From Bacteroidales bacterium (lineage in GTDB: Bacteria; Bacteroidota; Bacteroidia; Bacteroidales; F082), in assembly GCA_015489465.1 (NCBI GenBank), contig WFZS01000176.1:1-40017 (forward strand): DNA of 40,017 nucleotides, read 5' to 3'. The notes beneath the pieces were generated by a model. It did not search any database and was not told where the DNA came from. It saw only the letters and a list, made by a program, of their open reading frames with translations. Position numbers and translations under genes: made by a program. Within the stretch, counting starts at the first letter, position 1, and each line of letters begins with the position of its first letter. Positions 23,857-31,822 of the stretch are shown here, one piece after another.

Positions 23857-25185
23857 ATGAGGAAACGTGATTACATTATCAAAGGCTTTTCAAAACTTTT
23901 GAAAGAAGAAAAGTTGAAAATTGTTGCGGAACTGATGGATAATCAGGTGGAAACAATTGAACTTTTGAAAAGTTTTTGGCATCCCGACAGGCGCAAACAA
24001 AAAATATTCGATGAATTTTCGGAGAACACTTTGTCTAATTTTTACATCCCTTACGGTGTTGCACCCAATGTTAGGGTTAACGGCACAAGCTATCTTGTTC
24101 CCATGGTTATCGAAGAAAGTTCTGTTGTTGCGGCTGCCTCATCCAGTGCCAAATGGTGGCTTGACCACGGTGGTTTTCATTCCGTTGTTAACGATGTTGT
24201 GAAAATAGGACAGGTGCATTTCAGTTGGAAAGGTGATAAAAAGAAGTTGGAAAAAGTTTGGGATGATCTTACTTCGGAAATGAGGAAAGCAACGGCTTCC
24301 ATAACCGCAAATATGGAAAAAAGGGGTGGCGGAATACTTGATTTCGAACTTATCGACATGACATCTAAAATTGATAATTATTATCAAATAAAAGTTTCTT
24401 TTAACACCGTGGATTCCATGGGTGCCAATTTTATCAATTCGTGTCTGGAAGAGTTCGGTGAAGTTTTGAAAAAGTTCGTCAAAGAAAATCCTCTTTTTAC
24501 AGGCGGAGAAAAGGAATTAACCGTGATAATGGCCATTTTGTCGAATTATACACCCGACTGCTCCGTTAAAACGTGGGTGGAATGCGATGTTGAAGAACTT
24601 GATGGTCTTGACGACCAACTTTCGGGTAAACAGTTTGCCGAAAAATTCGAAACAGCCGTTAAAATAGCCGAAGTTGACATTTTCAGAGCCACAACCCATA
24701 ATAAAGGTATTTTTAACGGCATTGATGCCGTGGCAATAGCTACCGGTAACGATTTCAGGGCAATAGAAGCGGCGGGGCATACTTATGCTTCCAAAGACGG
24801 CAGATACAAAAGTTTGTCGCATGTAGAGATAAAAGACGGCAAGTTCAAGTTTTGGCTTGAACTGCCTCTGGCTGTAGGTACCGTAGGCGGGTTAACGTCG
24901 TTGCATCCTTTGGCAAAACATTCGTTGGAAATGTTGGGCAACCCTTCGGCAAAAGAGCTTATGATGATAGCTTCGGCGGTGGGTCTTGCCAATAATTTTG
25001 CCGCCGTAAGGTCATTGGTAACCAAAGGCATACAAAAAGGACACATGAAAATGCACCTTATGAACATCTTGAACCACTATAATGCAACGGAAGAAGAAAA
25101 ACAGAAAGCCATAGAGTATTTCAAAGACAAAAAAGTGTCGTTTGCCGAAGTAAGTAAGTTTATAAAAGAGTTACGTGAAGGTTGA
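23857..25185 (+). CDS. Hydroxymethylglutaryl-CoA reductase, class II
   Basis: 442-residue soluble enzyme that makes mevalonate from HMG-CoA (or runs in reverse in degradative users). Visible motifs: EESSVVAAASSSAKWW (substrate-binding ExxSVVAAxS), NTVDSMGANFINSCLE (DxMGxN), THNKGIFNGIDAVAIATGND (catalytic Lys and Asn; TGND), LPLAVGTVGGLTSLHP, and a C-terminal KGHMKMH with the catalytic His. Length and lack of membrane domain fit class II. The GHMP kinase start overlaps its end by 11 bases, so the pair is coupled and a biosynthetic isoprenoid role is likely. Confidence 0.93.
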   Translation: MRKRDYIIKGFSKLLKEEKLKIVAELMDNQVETIELLKSFWHPDRRKQKIFDEFSENTLSNFYIPYGVAPNVRVNGTSYLVPMVIEESSVVAAASSSAKWWLDHGGFHSVVNDVVKIGQVHFSWKGDKKKLEKVWDDLTSEMRKATASITANMEKRGGGILDFELIDMTSKIDNYYQIKVSFNTVDSMGANFINSCLEEFGEVLKKFVKENPLFTGGEKELTVIMAILSNYTPDCSVKTWVECDVEELDGLDDQLSGKQFAEKFETAVKIAEVDIFRATTHNKGIFNGIDAVAIATGNDFRAIEAAGHTYASKDGRYKSLSHVEIKDGKFKFWLELPLAVGTVGGLTSLHPLAKHSLEMLGNPSAKELMMIASAVGLANNFAAVRSLVTKGIQKGHMKMHLMNILNHYNATEEEKQKAIEYFKDKKVSFAEVSKFIKELREG

Positions 25186-26098
25186 AAAAAAAGAGTCATA
25201 TCGTTCAAACGGAAAGCTGCTTCTAACCGGAGAATACCTCATTTTGGAAGGGGCGCACGGACTTGCTTTACCTTTAAAGTTGGGACAAACGCTTGATGTT
25301 TACGAAAATAAAGAAAATAACCTGCTAATTTGGAGAGCTCTAGTAAAAGGTTCGGTTTGGTTTGAAAGCAAATTTGAGCCCGGTAGTCTTTTAACCGTTG
25401 AAAGTTCGGATAACGGTTTGTCTGAAAAACTGCGTAATATTCTTTCGGAGGCGAAAAATCTGAATCCTGACATTGATTTTAAAAACAAATTTATTGAAAC
25501 AAACCTTGAGTTCGACACCGGTTTCGGTTTCGGTTCAAGTTCCACTTTGATAATAAACATAGCACGTTGGCTTAATGTGGATCCTTATGAGTTACAAAAA
25601 CGAACTTTTAAAGGTTCGGGTTATGATATAGCTTGCGGAATGTCGGACACACCGGTTGTCTATTTTTTGAAAAACGGCAAGCCCGTTGTTGAAAAAGTTG
25701 CTTTTAATCCTGTGTTTAAAGAAAACCTTTTTTTTGTCTATCTGGGCAAAAAACAGAAATCATCGGAAGAAGTGTCAAAGTTTAAAAGAAAAAAGAACTT
25801 TACTGAAAATGATATAAAACTTATTTCTGCGATTACCGGAAAAGTGTTGCAAACAAGTTCTTTAAACAATTTTGAGGAACTTGTTGAAGAACATGAAAAA
25901 ATAATGTCGCGTATTTTGGAAACCGCAACGGTAAAAGAAAAATATTTTAAAGGTTACGAGGGAGCGGTAAAATCACTTGGAGCCTGGGGAGGAGATTTTG
26001 TTTTGGTAACAAGTAAAAAACCTTTTGACGATTTGAAAACGGAAATGAAAGCAAGAGGTTTTGATGTGGTGTTTAAGTACGATGAATTGGTGTTGTAA
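25175..26098 (+). CDS. GHMP-family kinase (mevalonate-pathway kinase candidate)
   Basis: 307-residue sugar/isoprenoid kinase. It begins at GTG 25175, overlapping the HMG-CoA reductase stop. GHMP signatures: N-terminal SNGKLLLTGEYLILEGAHGL (as in mevalonate and phosphomevalonate kinases), ATP loop FGFGSSSTLIINIARW near residue 119, GSGYDIACGMSDTP near 148 and C-terminal LGAWGGDFVLVTSK (motif 3, GAxGGG-like). Its coupling to HMG-CoA reductase points to mevalonate or phosphomevalonate phosphorylation; the sequence alone does not separate them. An Nramp gene follows after 11 bases. Confidence 0.85.
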   Translation: MKVEKKESYRSNGKLLLTGEYLILEGAHGLALPLKLGQTLDVYENKENNLLIWRALVKGSVWFESKFEPGSLLTVESSDNGLSEKLRNILSEAKNLNPDIDFKNKFIETNLEFDTGFGFGSSSTLIINIARWLNVDPYELQKRTFKGSGYDIACGMSDTPVVYFLKNGKPVVEKVAFNPVFKENLFFVYLGKKQKSSEEVSKFKRKKNFTENDIKLISAITGKVLQTSSLNNFEELVEEHEKIMSRILETATVKEKYFKGYEGAVKSLGAWGGDFVLVTSKKPFDDLKTEMKARGFDVVFKYDELVL

Positions 26099-26109
26099 TT
26101 TTTAAAGGT

Positions 26110-27369
26110 ATGCTTGAAAACATTGATAAAAAAGGTTACAAGGCAAAGCTTACGGCTTTTGATATTTTCAAATACATAGGTCCGGGTTTGATGGTTACCG
26201 TTGGTTTCATCGATCCCGGAAACTGGGCTTCCAATCTTGCTGCCGGAGCGGATTACGGTTACAAACTTTTGTGGATGGTAACCTTGTCAACAGTGATGTT
26301 GATAATACTGCAACATAATGTTGCACACCTTGGAATAGCAACGGGTTATTGCCTTTCGGAAGCTACGGCAATTTATTTTAAGCCCGGATGGGCTAAATTT
26401 ATCCTGTCTTCGGCGATGTTGGCATCAATTTCAACTTCGTTGGCGGAAATTTTGGGTGGTGCAATAGCATTGAAAATGTTGTTACATATACCCATTCGCG
26501 AAGGAGCGGTGCTGACAACAATTTTTGTTTCCATTCTGCTTTACACTAATTCATATCTCAAAATAGAAAAATGGATTATAGCGTTTGTATCGTTAATAGG
26601 ATTGTCGTTTTTATATGAGATTTTTATTGCCGATATCGACTGGGGAGCAGCGGCGGCAGGTTGGGTAACACCTTCTTTTCCAAAAGGTTCGATGATTGTA
26701 ATTATGAGTGTGTTGGGTGCTGTTGTTATGCCTCACAATCTTTTTTTACATTCGGAGGTTATACAGAGCCGGCAGTGGAATTTAAAAGATGAAAAGATAA
26801 TCAAAAGGCAGCTCAAATACGAATTTACCGATACACTGTTTTCCATGGGGATAGGCTGGGCTATTAACAGTGCCATGATATTGTTGGCGGCAGCCACATT
26901 TTATAAAGCCGGAACACCGGTAACGGAACTCGAACAGGCGAAAAGTCTTTTGGAGCCGCTTTTAGGTGAAAGTGCCGCCCTGATATTTGCCATAGCTTTG
27001 TTGTTTGCGGGGATATCATCCACCGTAACATCCGGCATTGCAGCAGGAAGTATTTTTGCAGGTATTTTTAAAGAGCCTTACGATATAAAAGATAACCACT
27101 CCAAGCTGGGTGTTGCAATATCGTTGCTTACAGCTTTGGTGTTTATTTTTCTGATTTCCGATCCTTTCAAAGGACTTTTGATATCGCAGATGCTGTTGAG
27201 TATTCAGTTGCCGTTTACGATTTTTACCCAGGTTAAACTTACCTCTTCCGAAAAAGTAATGGGCAAGTTTAAGAATAAGCCGTCAACAAAATATCTATTA
27301 TATTTTATTGCGGCGGTGGTATCACTTTTGAATATATATCTTTTTATCAGTGTGTTGTGGGATTTGTAA
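26110..27369 (+). CDS. Nramp/MntH-family divalent metal transporter
   Basis: 419-residue inner-membrane importer with 11 predicted helices, coupled to protons, for Mn2+/Fe2+-like ions. The helix-1 motif GFIDPGNWASN (Asp35, Asn38) and the helix-6 motif GAVVMPHNLFLHSEVIQSR, including the metal-selective Met, are both intact. The helix-1 follow-on ASN differs from the commoner ATD/ATS. It sits 11 bases after the GHMP kinase and reads in the same direction. Five bases after its stop begins a 75-base orphan copy of the 3' end of the next gene. Confidence 0.92.
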   Translation: MLENIDKKGYKAKLTAFDIFKYIGPGLMVTVGFIDPGNWASNLAAGADYGYKLLWMVTLSTVMLIILQHNVAHLGIATGYCLSEATAIYFKPGWAKFILSSAMLASISTSLAEILGGAIALKMLLHIPIREGAVLTTIFVSILLYTNSYLKIEKWIIAFVSLIGLSFLYEIFIADIDWGAAAAGWVTPSFPKGSMIVIMSVLGAVVMPHNLFLHSEVIQSRQWNLKDEKIIKRQLKYEFTDTLFSMGIGWAINSAMILLAAATFYKAGTPVTELEQAKSLLEPLLGESAALIFAIALLFAGISSTVTSGIAAGSIFAGIFKEPYDIKDNHSKLGVAISLLTALVFIFLISDPFKGLLISQMLLSIQLPFTIFTQVKLTSSEKVMGKFKNKPSTKYLLYFIAAVVSLLNIYLFISVLWDL

Positions 27370-27373
27370 CGGA

Positions 27374-27448
27374 CCGGGAATTTATTTTTACAAACTTTCA
27401 AACCCGGAAAACAAAACCGTAGAAACGGGAAACCGGATAAAAAGGTGA
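27374..27448 (+). pseudogene. Orphan 3'-terminal fragment of the T9SS protein gene
   Basis: 75 bases, no gaps, 69 identical to 29157-29231, the end of the gene at 27759-29231. In frame it encodes PGIYFYKLSNPENKTVETGN, then RIKR-stop, the end of a T9SS sorting domain. The homology starts 5 bases after the Nramp stop and finishes at the stop codon. Either a relic of a deleted tandem paralogue or a moved gene end. Confidence 0.88.
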
Positions 27449-27603
27449 AAAGATTATAAAAAGTAGAAAGATACCTGTTAAAAAAATGATTTTAAATAAT
27501 TTAAGGTGTTTATAAGTTAACATATTTATCAAAGTGTATTTAATACTTTACCGTAAAAGTAAAAAGTGAGATATTTCACATTGAATACGTGACGTAGTGG
27601 TTT

Positions 27604-27723
27604 TTATCTTTTTGATTCTTTCTCGATTACACTTTCAATTTGGTCATGTAATTCAGGGATTTTAGATTCAATTCCTAGTGCAAGTTTTTTATAAATATAT
27701 TTACAAAAATAAAAAACTTGCAC
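27604..27723 (-). pseudogene. Possible 3' remnant of an unknown gene
   Basis: An open minus-strand stretch of 39 codons without ATG ends at 27604-27606. It reads VQVFYFCKYIYKKLALGIES, then KIPELHDQIESVIEKESKR. The charged amphipathic composition looks protein-like rather than random, but no family is recognised. It may be another orphan gene end or chance. Confidence 0.25.
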
Positions 27724-27739
27724 TTAGTGGTTGAATCTA
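27663..27739. repeat. 77-base imperfect inverted repeat
   Basis: Inner arms agtgcaagttttttat (27677-27692) and ataaaaaacttgcact (27709-27724) are perfect over 16 bases around a 16-base AT loop. Outer arms tagattcaa (27663-27671) and ttgaatcta (27731-27739) pair over 9 bases, with a small mismatched bulge between. It lies 20 bases ahead of the T9SS protein gene. Confidence 0.85.
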
Positions 27740-27758
27740 CCAATAAACACTTTATACT

Positions 27759-29231
27759 ATGAATTACATAACTATTCTTTTTAGTTTATTACTTTTCGGT
27801 AATACTTTTATTTTCCCCCAAAGTATTAAAAGTTATAAAATTCATTCTCCTGAAGATGAAACCGTTGAAGCCGGATTGGAATTGCAACCGGATAAATATT
27901 TATTTCTTACCCGCCATGGAGTGTTTTCGGATACTTTGAATATGAATTGGTGGGGCATCTTTGGATACAACAGCAGACTTTATGTTTCAGACAGTAACTT
28001 GAATATTGAAGACTCTGTTGATTTAACAATTCCCGATTACTACACTGTTGCATATAAAATTCAATTAATAAGAGACACTATAATCATATTGGGGCGTGCA
28101 ATTAAAACCGATTTATCCGAAGAACATATTTTTTTCTCTTCATTTACAAAAGAGCTGGACAGTATTCAAACGGGAATTTTAGGAATTCAAGGTAACTACG
28201 AATTGTTTTTTGATGCGGACACAAATTTTAAAGGTCAAATCGTTATTACCGCTATTTCCGGTAATTTTGAACATGAACATCACAATTTATTTATTGTTAC
28301 AAACAACAAAAAAGAATTAATAAGTTATATTAACGATTCAACGAGTAGCGGGTATGCAAGGATACATTACAATATTTCATCAAATACCTACCATTTAATC
28401 GGTTCTTTTTCGGTTTCATTTTACGACACAAATTTTTGTAAAACCCAGGAAAAAGGGTTTCCGTTTAACGGTCATTTTTTCAATCAATTCTATATTATGC
28501 CCGTTAATGACTATTCGTATGCACTGCAGGGGCTTGGTTTTTTTCAACGCAATTGCGAAGAAAGCGGGTTGGACATAAGTTATTATTTAATTGATACCGG
28601 ATTATCGGTTCTTGATTCAAACTATATATATCTACCCGACTCGTTGGATAATGCCGGCGGCATGGATTTCAGAACCACCGACTCTGTATTTATGGGAGGT
28701 ACGCATAATACGAATTGGGATGTAACATACCCTCCGCAATTTGAACACGAAAACCATAAACTTGTATTACAGTGTTCAAATCTTTATACGGATGAAATTT
28801 ACTGGACAACTATGTTTGCAGGTAATGGAAACTATATGATGAAAAATTTATTTGTAACATCCGACAATCAATGCGTTGTCATGTCCACCTTTTACGATTG
28901 GCAATCGAACCCGGTTCAAGAACGCGATATAGTCCTGTTTAAAGTTAATGGCAACGGGGTTGTTACATATTCCGGTTACGTTAATGATCAAAATCAGAAA
29001 TTTACATCTTACCCCAACCCCGGCACAGACCGTTTGAACATTAAAACAAACAACAATGAACTATATTTTGAACTGTTTGATATAAACGGACGACAGGTTA
29101 TAGGAAATAAAAAAATCAATGACAACAAACCGGTAATCAACACGTCATCACTGAAACCGGGAATATATTTTTACAGACTTTCAAACCCGGAAAACAAAAC
29201 CGTTGAAACGGGAAAGTGGATAAAAAGGTAA
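27759..29231 (+). CDS. Secreted protein with T9SS C-terminal sorting domain, unknown function
   Basis: 490 residues. Signal peptide MNYITILFSLLLFGNTFIFPQ. The body (25-405) is beta-rich with recurring strand patterns typical of a propeller-like extracellular domain, but no catalytic motif is recognised. Residues 415-490 are a type IX sorting domain (FTSYPNPGTDRLNIKTNN, FELFDINGRQVIG, SSLKPGIYFYRLSNP). Cell-surface or secreted location is expected. The last 75 bases are duplicated at 27374-27448. Two bases past its own stop begins an orphan copy of the 3' end of the gene at 31823-33223. Confidence 0.75.
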   Translation: MNYITILFSLLLFGNTFIFPQSIKSYKIHSPEDETVEAGLELQPDKYLFLTRHGVFSDTLNMNWWGIFGYNSRLYVSDSNLNIEDSVDLTIPDYYTVAYKIQLIRDTIIILGRAIKTDLSEEHIFFSSFTKELDSIQTGILGIQGNYELFFDADTNFKGQIVITAISGNFEHEHHNLFIVTNNKKELISYINDSTSSGYARIHYNISSNTYHLIGSFSVSFYDTNFCKTQEKGFPFNGHFFNQFYIMPVNDYSYALQGLGFFQRNCEESGLDISYYLIDTGLSVLDSNYIYLPDSLDNAGGMDFRTTDSVFMGGTHNTNWDVTYPPQFEHENHKLVLQCSNLYTDEIYWTTMFAGNGNYMMKNLFVTSDNQCVVMSTFYDWQSNPVQERDIVLFKVNGNGVVTYSGYVNDQNQKFTSYPNPGTDRLNIKTNNNELYFELFDINGRQVIGNKKINDNKPVINTSSLKPGIYFYRLSNPENKTVETGKWIKR

Positions 29232-29233
29232 AA

Positions 29234-29320
29234 CCGGGAATTTATTTCTATTCTGGAGATGAACTGTTTTCCTTGTCAACGGATAATTCCATTTGTGGAG
29301 AGAAAATTAAATATCGTTAA
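29234..29320 (+). pseudogene. Orphan 3'-terminal fragment of the gene at 31823-33223
   Basis: In frame this encodes PGIYFYSGDELFSLSTDNSI, then CGEKIKYR-stop. It matches 33134-33223 (GFYFYSGDKIFYLSTDNSIC, then VEKIKYRQ-stop) at about 83% of bases, including the unbroken run ttgtcaacggataattccat. It begins 2 bases after the upstream stop codon. Confidence 0.85.
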
Positions 29321-29791
29321 TCATATTATTGGGAATAGTCTGCTTTAAAAGAAAAGTTGCTGTTACTTCTGATTTAAGTTTGCAACTTAAACCCTCAAAT
29401 TGATCAAACTCCATGTAAGCCCAAAGCCGGCCTCTTTCTTATTTGGAAAGAATATAGATTAAAACAATTCAGTTTTTTTTTCGTTTTTTTTTACTTTGGA
29501 AATTAGACAATTGTTAATAATGAAAAAAGCGGAGTTTCCCACCAGATCTTTCCGTTGCGTTACATATAACTAAAACAAAATAAAACCCCCTTTAAATGAA
29601 TATGACCATACAACCAAATATGTATCATAAACAAAGAAAGGAGGTGTACCGGCAAAGATAATTAAATGTAACGACTATTTAATACGGAACGGGATGTTTC
29701 GTATTGGAAGCCCTGTTATTAAACTTACAAAAGTCAGGGAAAACAAAACTTTTTCAATAAAAATTCATTTAATAATTTAAAATATGTTGAA
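29321..29791. other. Intergenic region with repeat module and small hairpin
   Basis: 470 bases without a confident gene. 29376-29408 (tgcaacttaaaccctcaaat, then tgatcaa) resembles 31642-31672, and the T-rich stretch at 29465-29497 resembles 31750-31773, so the two gaps share a module. A short open frame from ATG 29519 stops after 17 codons. Arms aatacggaac (29681-29690) and gtttcgtatt (29696-29705) form a 10-bp hairpin with one G-T pair. A GGAGGTG at 29640-29646 leads no gene. Confidence 0.5.
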
Positions 29792-30808
29792 ATGAGAAAG
29801 ATAATTTATCTCTTTGCTATAGGTTCTTTTATTATGTTTGGATGCTCAAAAGAAGAGACAAATGAGCAGGTTTTCAATAATAGTACAGGTAATGTAAAAT
29901 TGATTACCTTAAGCGATGGAAATCGAACCACATTAACAATGTTGGAATTCAGCGATATTAACGCTTATGAAACAACCTTAGCAGACCTCGAAGAAAAACT
30001 TGAAATGCATGACGATTCTTTCATACAGGAGTATGGATATCTTGATGACGAAGCTTTGAATGACAAAGAAGAAGAAATTGGGTTTAATGACCAGCTACCG
30101 CTCATTGAATTTGAGAATCAACTTGGGTTTCAAAATTCAATGCGGAAGGCATTCGTAATTGCCGAAAAGGAATGGCTCAATAATGAAGTTCTTGATCCTG
30201 CAACTGATCCTTCAAATACGTACGTATTTGGCAATGCTGAAATGGCGTTGTTAAACGAGGGTGGAGAAGTAAAGATAGGTAAATCACTCCTAAAACTTAC
30301 CAAAGACGGATTTGTTGAGATTACCGATGGAGATATGAACAAATTAGTACGTTTTGACAATGGTGATATGAGTGTGCTTGATGAACCAAATGTTAAAACA
30401 AATCTTGATGAGGCTTCACGTAGTGCAAACTGTAAATCATGGAAGGGGGAAGATAATACAGATAAATATTCCTCTGATAAAAAGGTTATAAAGCATGAAC
30501 ACTTTCATGCTTATCCCTGGAAAGGTACATCCGAAGCGCAAATCACATCTTATAAAAAAAGGGGTAGTGGATGGGTAAAATACCGGATGAATCTTGGTGT
30601 TGCAAATCAGAGTTATTTTTATGACAATGATTGTGGCTCAATAGAATCACTAGGCTGGACAGGTTGGAAACGTAAAAAAAAGAAAAGCATCAGCCAGCAT
30701 TTTGCTTCCCGGGGAGCATTTCCCGCATACAGGGCAAAAAATAATGTATCTGTAATAGGTTTTTTTGAGTATGCTGGTAAAAGTAATTACGATGTACTAT
30801 CATGGTAA
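29792..30808 (+). CDS. Lipoprotein of unknown function
   Basis: 338 residues. Lipobox FIMFGCSKE places the lipidated Cys at 18. Residues 50-130 are acidic and helical (LADLEEKLEMHDDSF, LDDEALNDKEEEIGF). Residues 210-338 are a basic, aromatic-rich, probably beta-structured domain with Cys pairs (SANCKSWKG; YDNDCGSIES) and an HEHFHAYPW cluster that could bind metal. No family recognised with confidence. The next gene starts 7 bases before its stop, so the two products are probably made together and may interact. Confidence 0.7.
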   Translation: MRKIIYLFAIGSFIMFGCSKEETNEQVFNNSTGNVKLITLSDGNRTTLTMLEFSDINAYETTLADLEEKLEMHDDSFIQEYGYLDDEALNDKEEEIGFNDQLPLIEFENQLGFQNSMRKAFVIAEKEWLNNEVLDPATDPSNTYVFGNAEMALLNEGGEVKIGKSLLKLTKDGFVEITDGDMNKLVRFDNGDMSVLDEPNVKTNLDEASRSANCKSWKGEDNTDKYSSDKKVIKHEHFHAYPWKGTSEAQITSYKKRGSGWVKYRMNLGVANQSYFYDNDCGSIESLGWTGWKRKKKKSISQHFASRGAFPAYRAKNNVSVIGFFEYAGKSNYDVLSW

Positions 30809-31635
30809 AACGTAGTGTAATAATAACAACAATAGTGGGGCTTGTCCTCACTATTGTTTTTGCGCCAAAAGCATTTAGCCAGGTTACTTTTGAATATTAT
30901 GCCCTGAAAAAATATCACAAGTGGGGCATCATTACCGGGCCGGTACTTTACAACCGTGCCAAATTAGAACCTCAATACGGCGAATATACGTTTGAGAATA
31001 GACCTATTTGGGGTTTCAATGCAGGATTCGATTATGATTTCCACCCTGCTAATAAATGGTCTTTCATTACAGGTTTAATTGTTGCATTGGAACCTGTTTA
31101 CAATATTAAATATAGTTTTAAAGAAGAAGATATTTATCCCCAGTTTAAAGGAGGGGATGTTGATAAAGCAAAAATGTATGCAATGACATCATTTTCCGCC
31201 CCTTTATTAATAAGATTAAATCTACAGATTGGTGATAAAATGTTTATGAATTTCCGAACAGGTCTTAAAGTAATGTACTTTCCTTCCGGTTTTGCAAGTT
31301 TCAGTTTAACTTACCATAACAAAGATAACACGGAAGCACGTGAAGTGTTCGGTTTAAAAGCGGAAAGTCCTGACAATTGGATTCAGGGTAGTTTTGTAAT
31401 CGGGACGGGTGTTAGTTATGCTTTAAAAAAAATATTGATCAAAGCAAATTTGGTTTATGTAATGAATTTTCAGAATACAATGGAAGGAGAGTATTTATTT
31501 GACAATTTGTTTGTGTCACCACGTTCGTATGGTTTCTACAAATTATCCGGAAATTATATCGGCTTATTGTTTACCATAAATCTGGCGAAGAGACAAAAAA
31601 ATGGTAAAAGAACTAGTATTTCCCCCTCTCGTTAA
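30802..31635 (+). CDS. Outer-membrane beta-barrel protein (PorT/OmpW-like fold), unknown function
   Basis: 277 residues with a signal peptide (MVKRSVIITTIVGLVLTIVF, cleavage near KAFSQ). The rest resembles the outer-membrane beta-barrel families common in Bacteroidota: WGIITGPVLYNRAKL, WGFNAGFDYDFHPANKWSFI, GLIVALEP, FSAPLLIRLNLQIG, FRTGLKVMYFP and a final strand YIGLLFTINLAKR. Translationally coupled (7-base overlap) to the lipoprotein gene upstream. Confidence 0.75.
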   Translation: MVKRSVIITTIVGLVLTIVFAPKAFSQVTFEYYALKKYHKWGIITGPVLYNRAKLEPQYGEYTFENRPIWGFNAGFDYDFHPANKWSFITGLIVALEPVYNIKYSFKEEDIYPQFKGGDVDKAKMYAMTSFSAPLLIRLNLQIGDKMFMNFRTGLKVMYFPSGFASFSLTYHNKDNTEAREVFGLKAESPDNWIQGSFVIGTGVSYALKKILIKANLVYVMNFQNTMEGEYLFDNLFVSPRSYGFYKLSGNYIGLLFTINLAKRQKNGKRTSISPSR

Positions 31636-31822
31636 AGTCATTGCAACTTAAATCCTCATATTGATTAACCACCGGACATAAGTCACAGACTTAAGCCAGG
31701 GGAGGTCTCCGACTTTGTCCTTTTGTTAAAAATACAAAAAAAAACTTGCTTTTTGTCGTTTTTCTTACCTTTAAACTCTCCTGTTTTTCGGGAAAGCCAT
31801 ACATTTTAATAATTGCTCTCTT
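31636..31822. other. Intergenic gap sharing a module with 29376-29497
   Basis: Contains the gene-proximal copy of the module described at 29321-29791. TACCTTTA at 31766-31773 is one base off the -7 consensus and may be the promoter of the next gene. Confidence 0.45.

Larger units (their letters stand above)
27449..27758. other. Intergenic region with long imperfect palindrome
   Basis: 310 bases without a confident gene. Contains the inverted repeat described at 27663-27739 and a possible minus-strand coding remnant at 27604-27723. No TAnnTTTG box is obvious ahead of the gene at 27759. Confidence 0.5.

Noticed and set aside
29635-29650. Strong Shine-Dalgarno-like gaaaggaggtg
   Set aside because: The only nearby ATG is followed at once by TAA, and genes here do not use Shine-Dalgarno sites.
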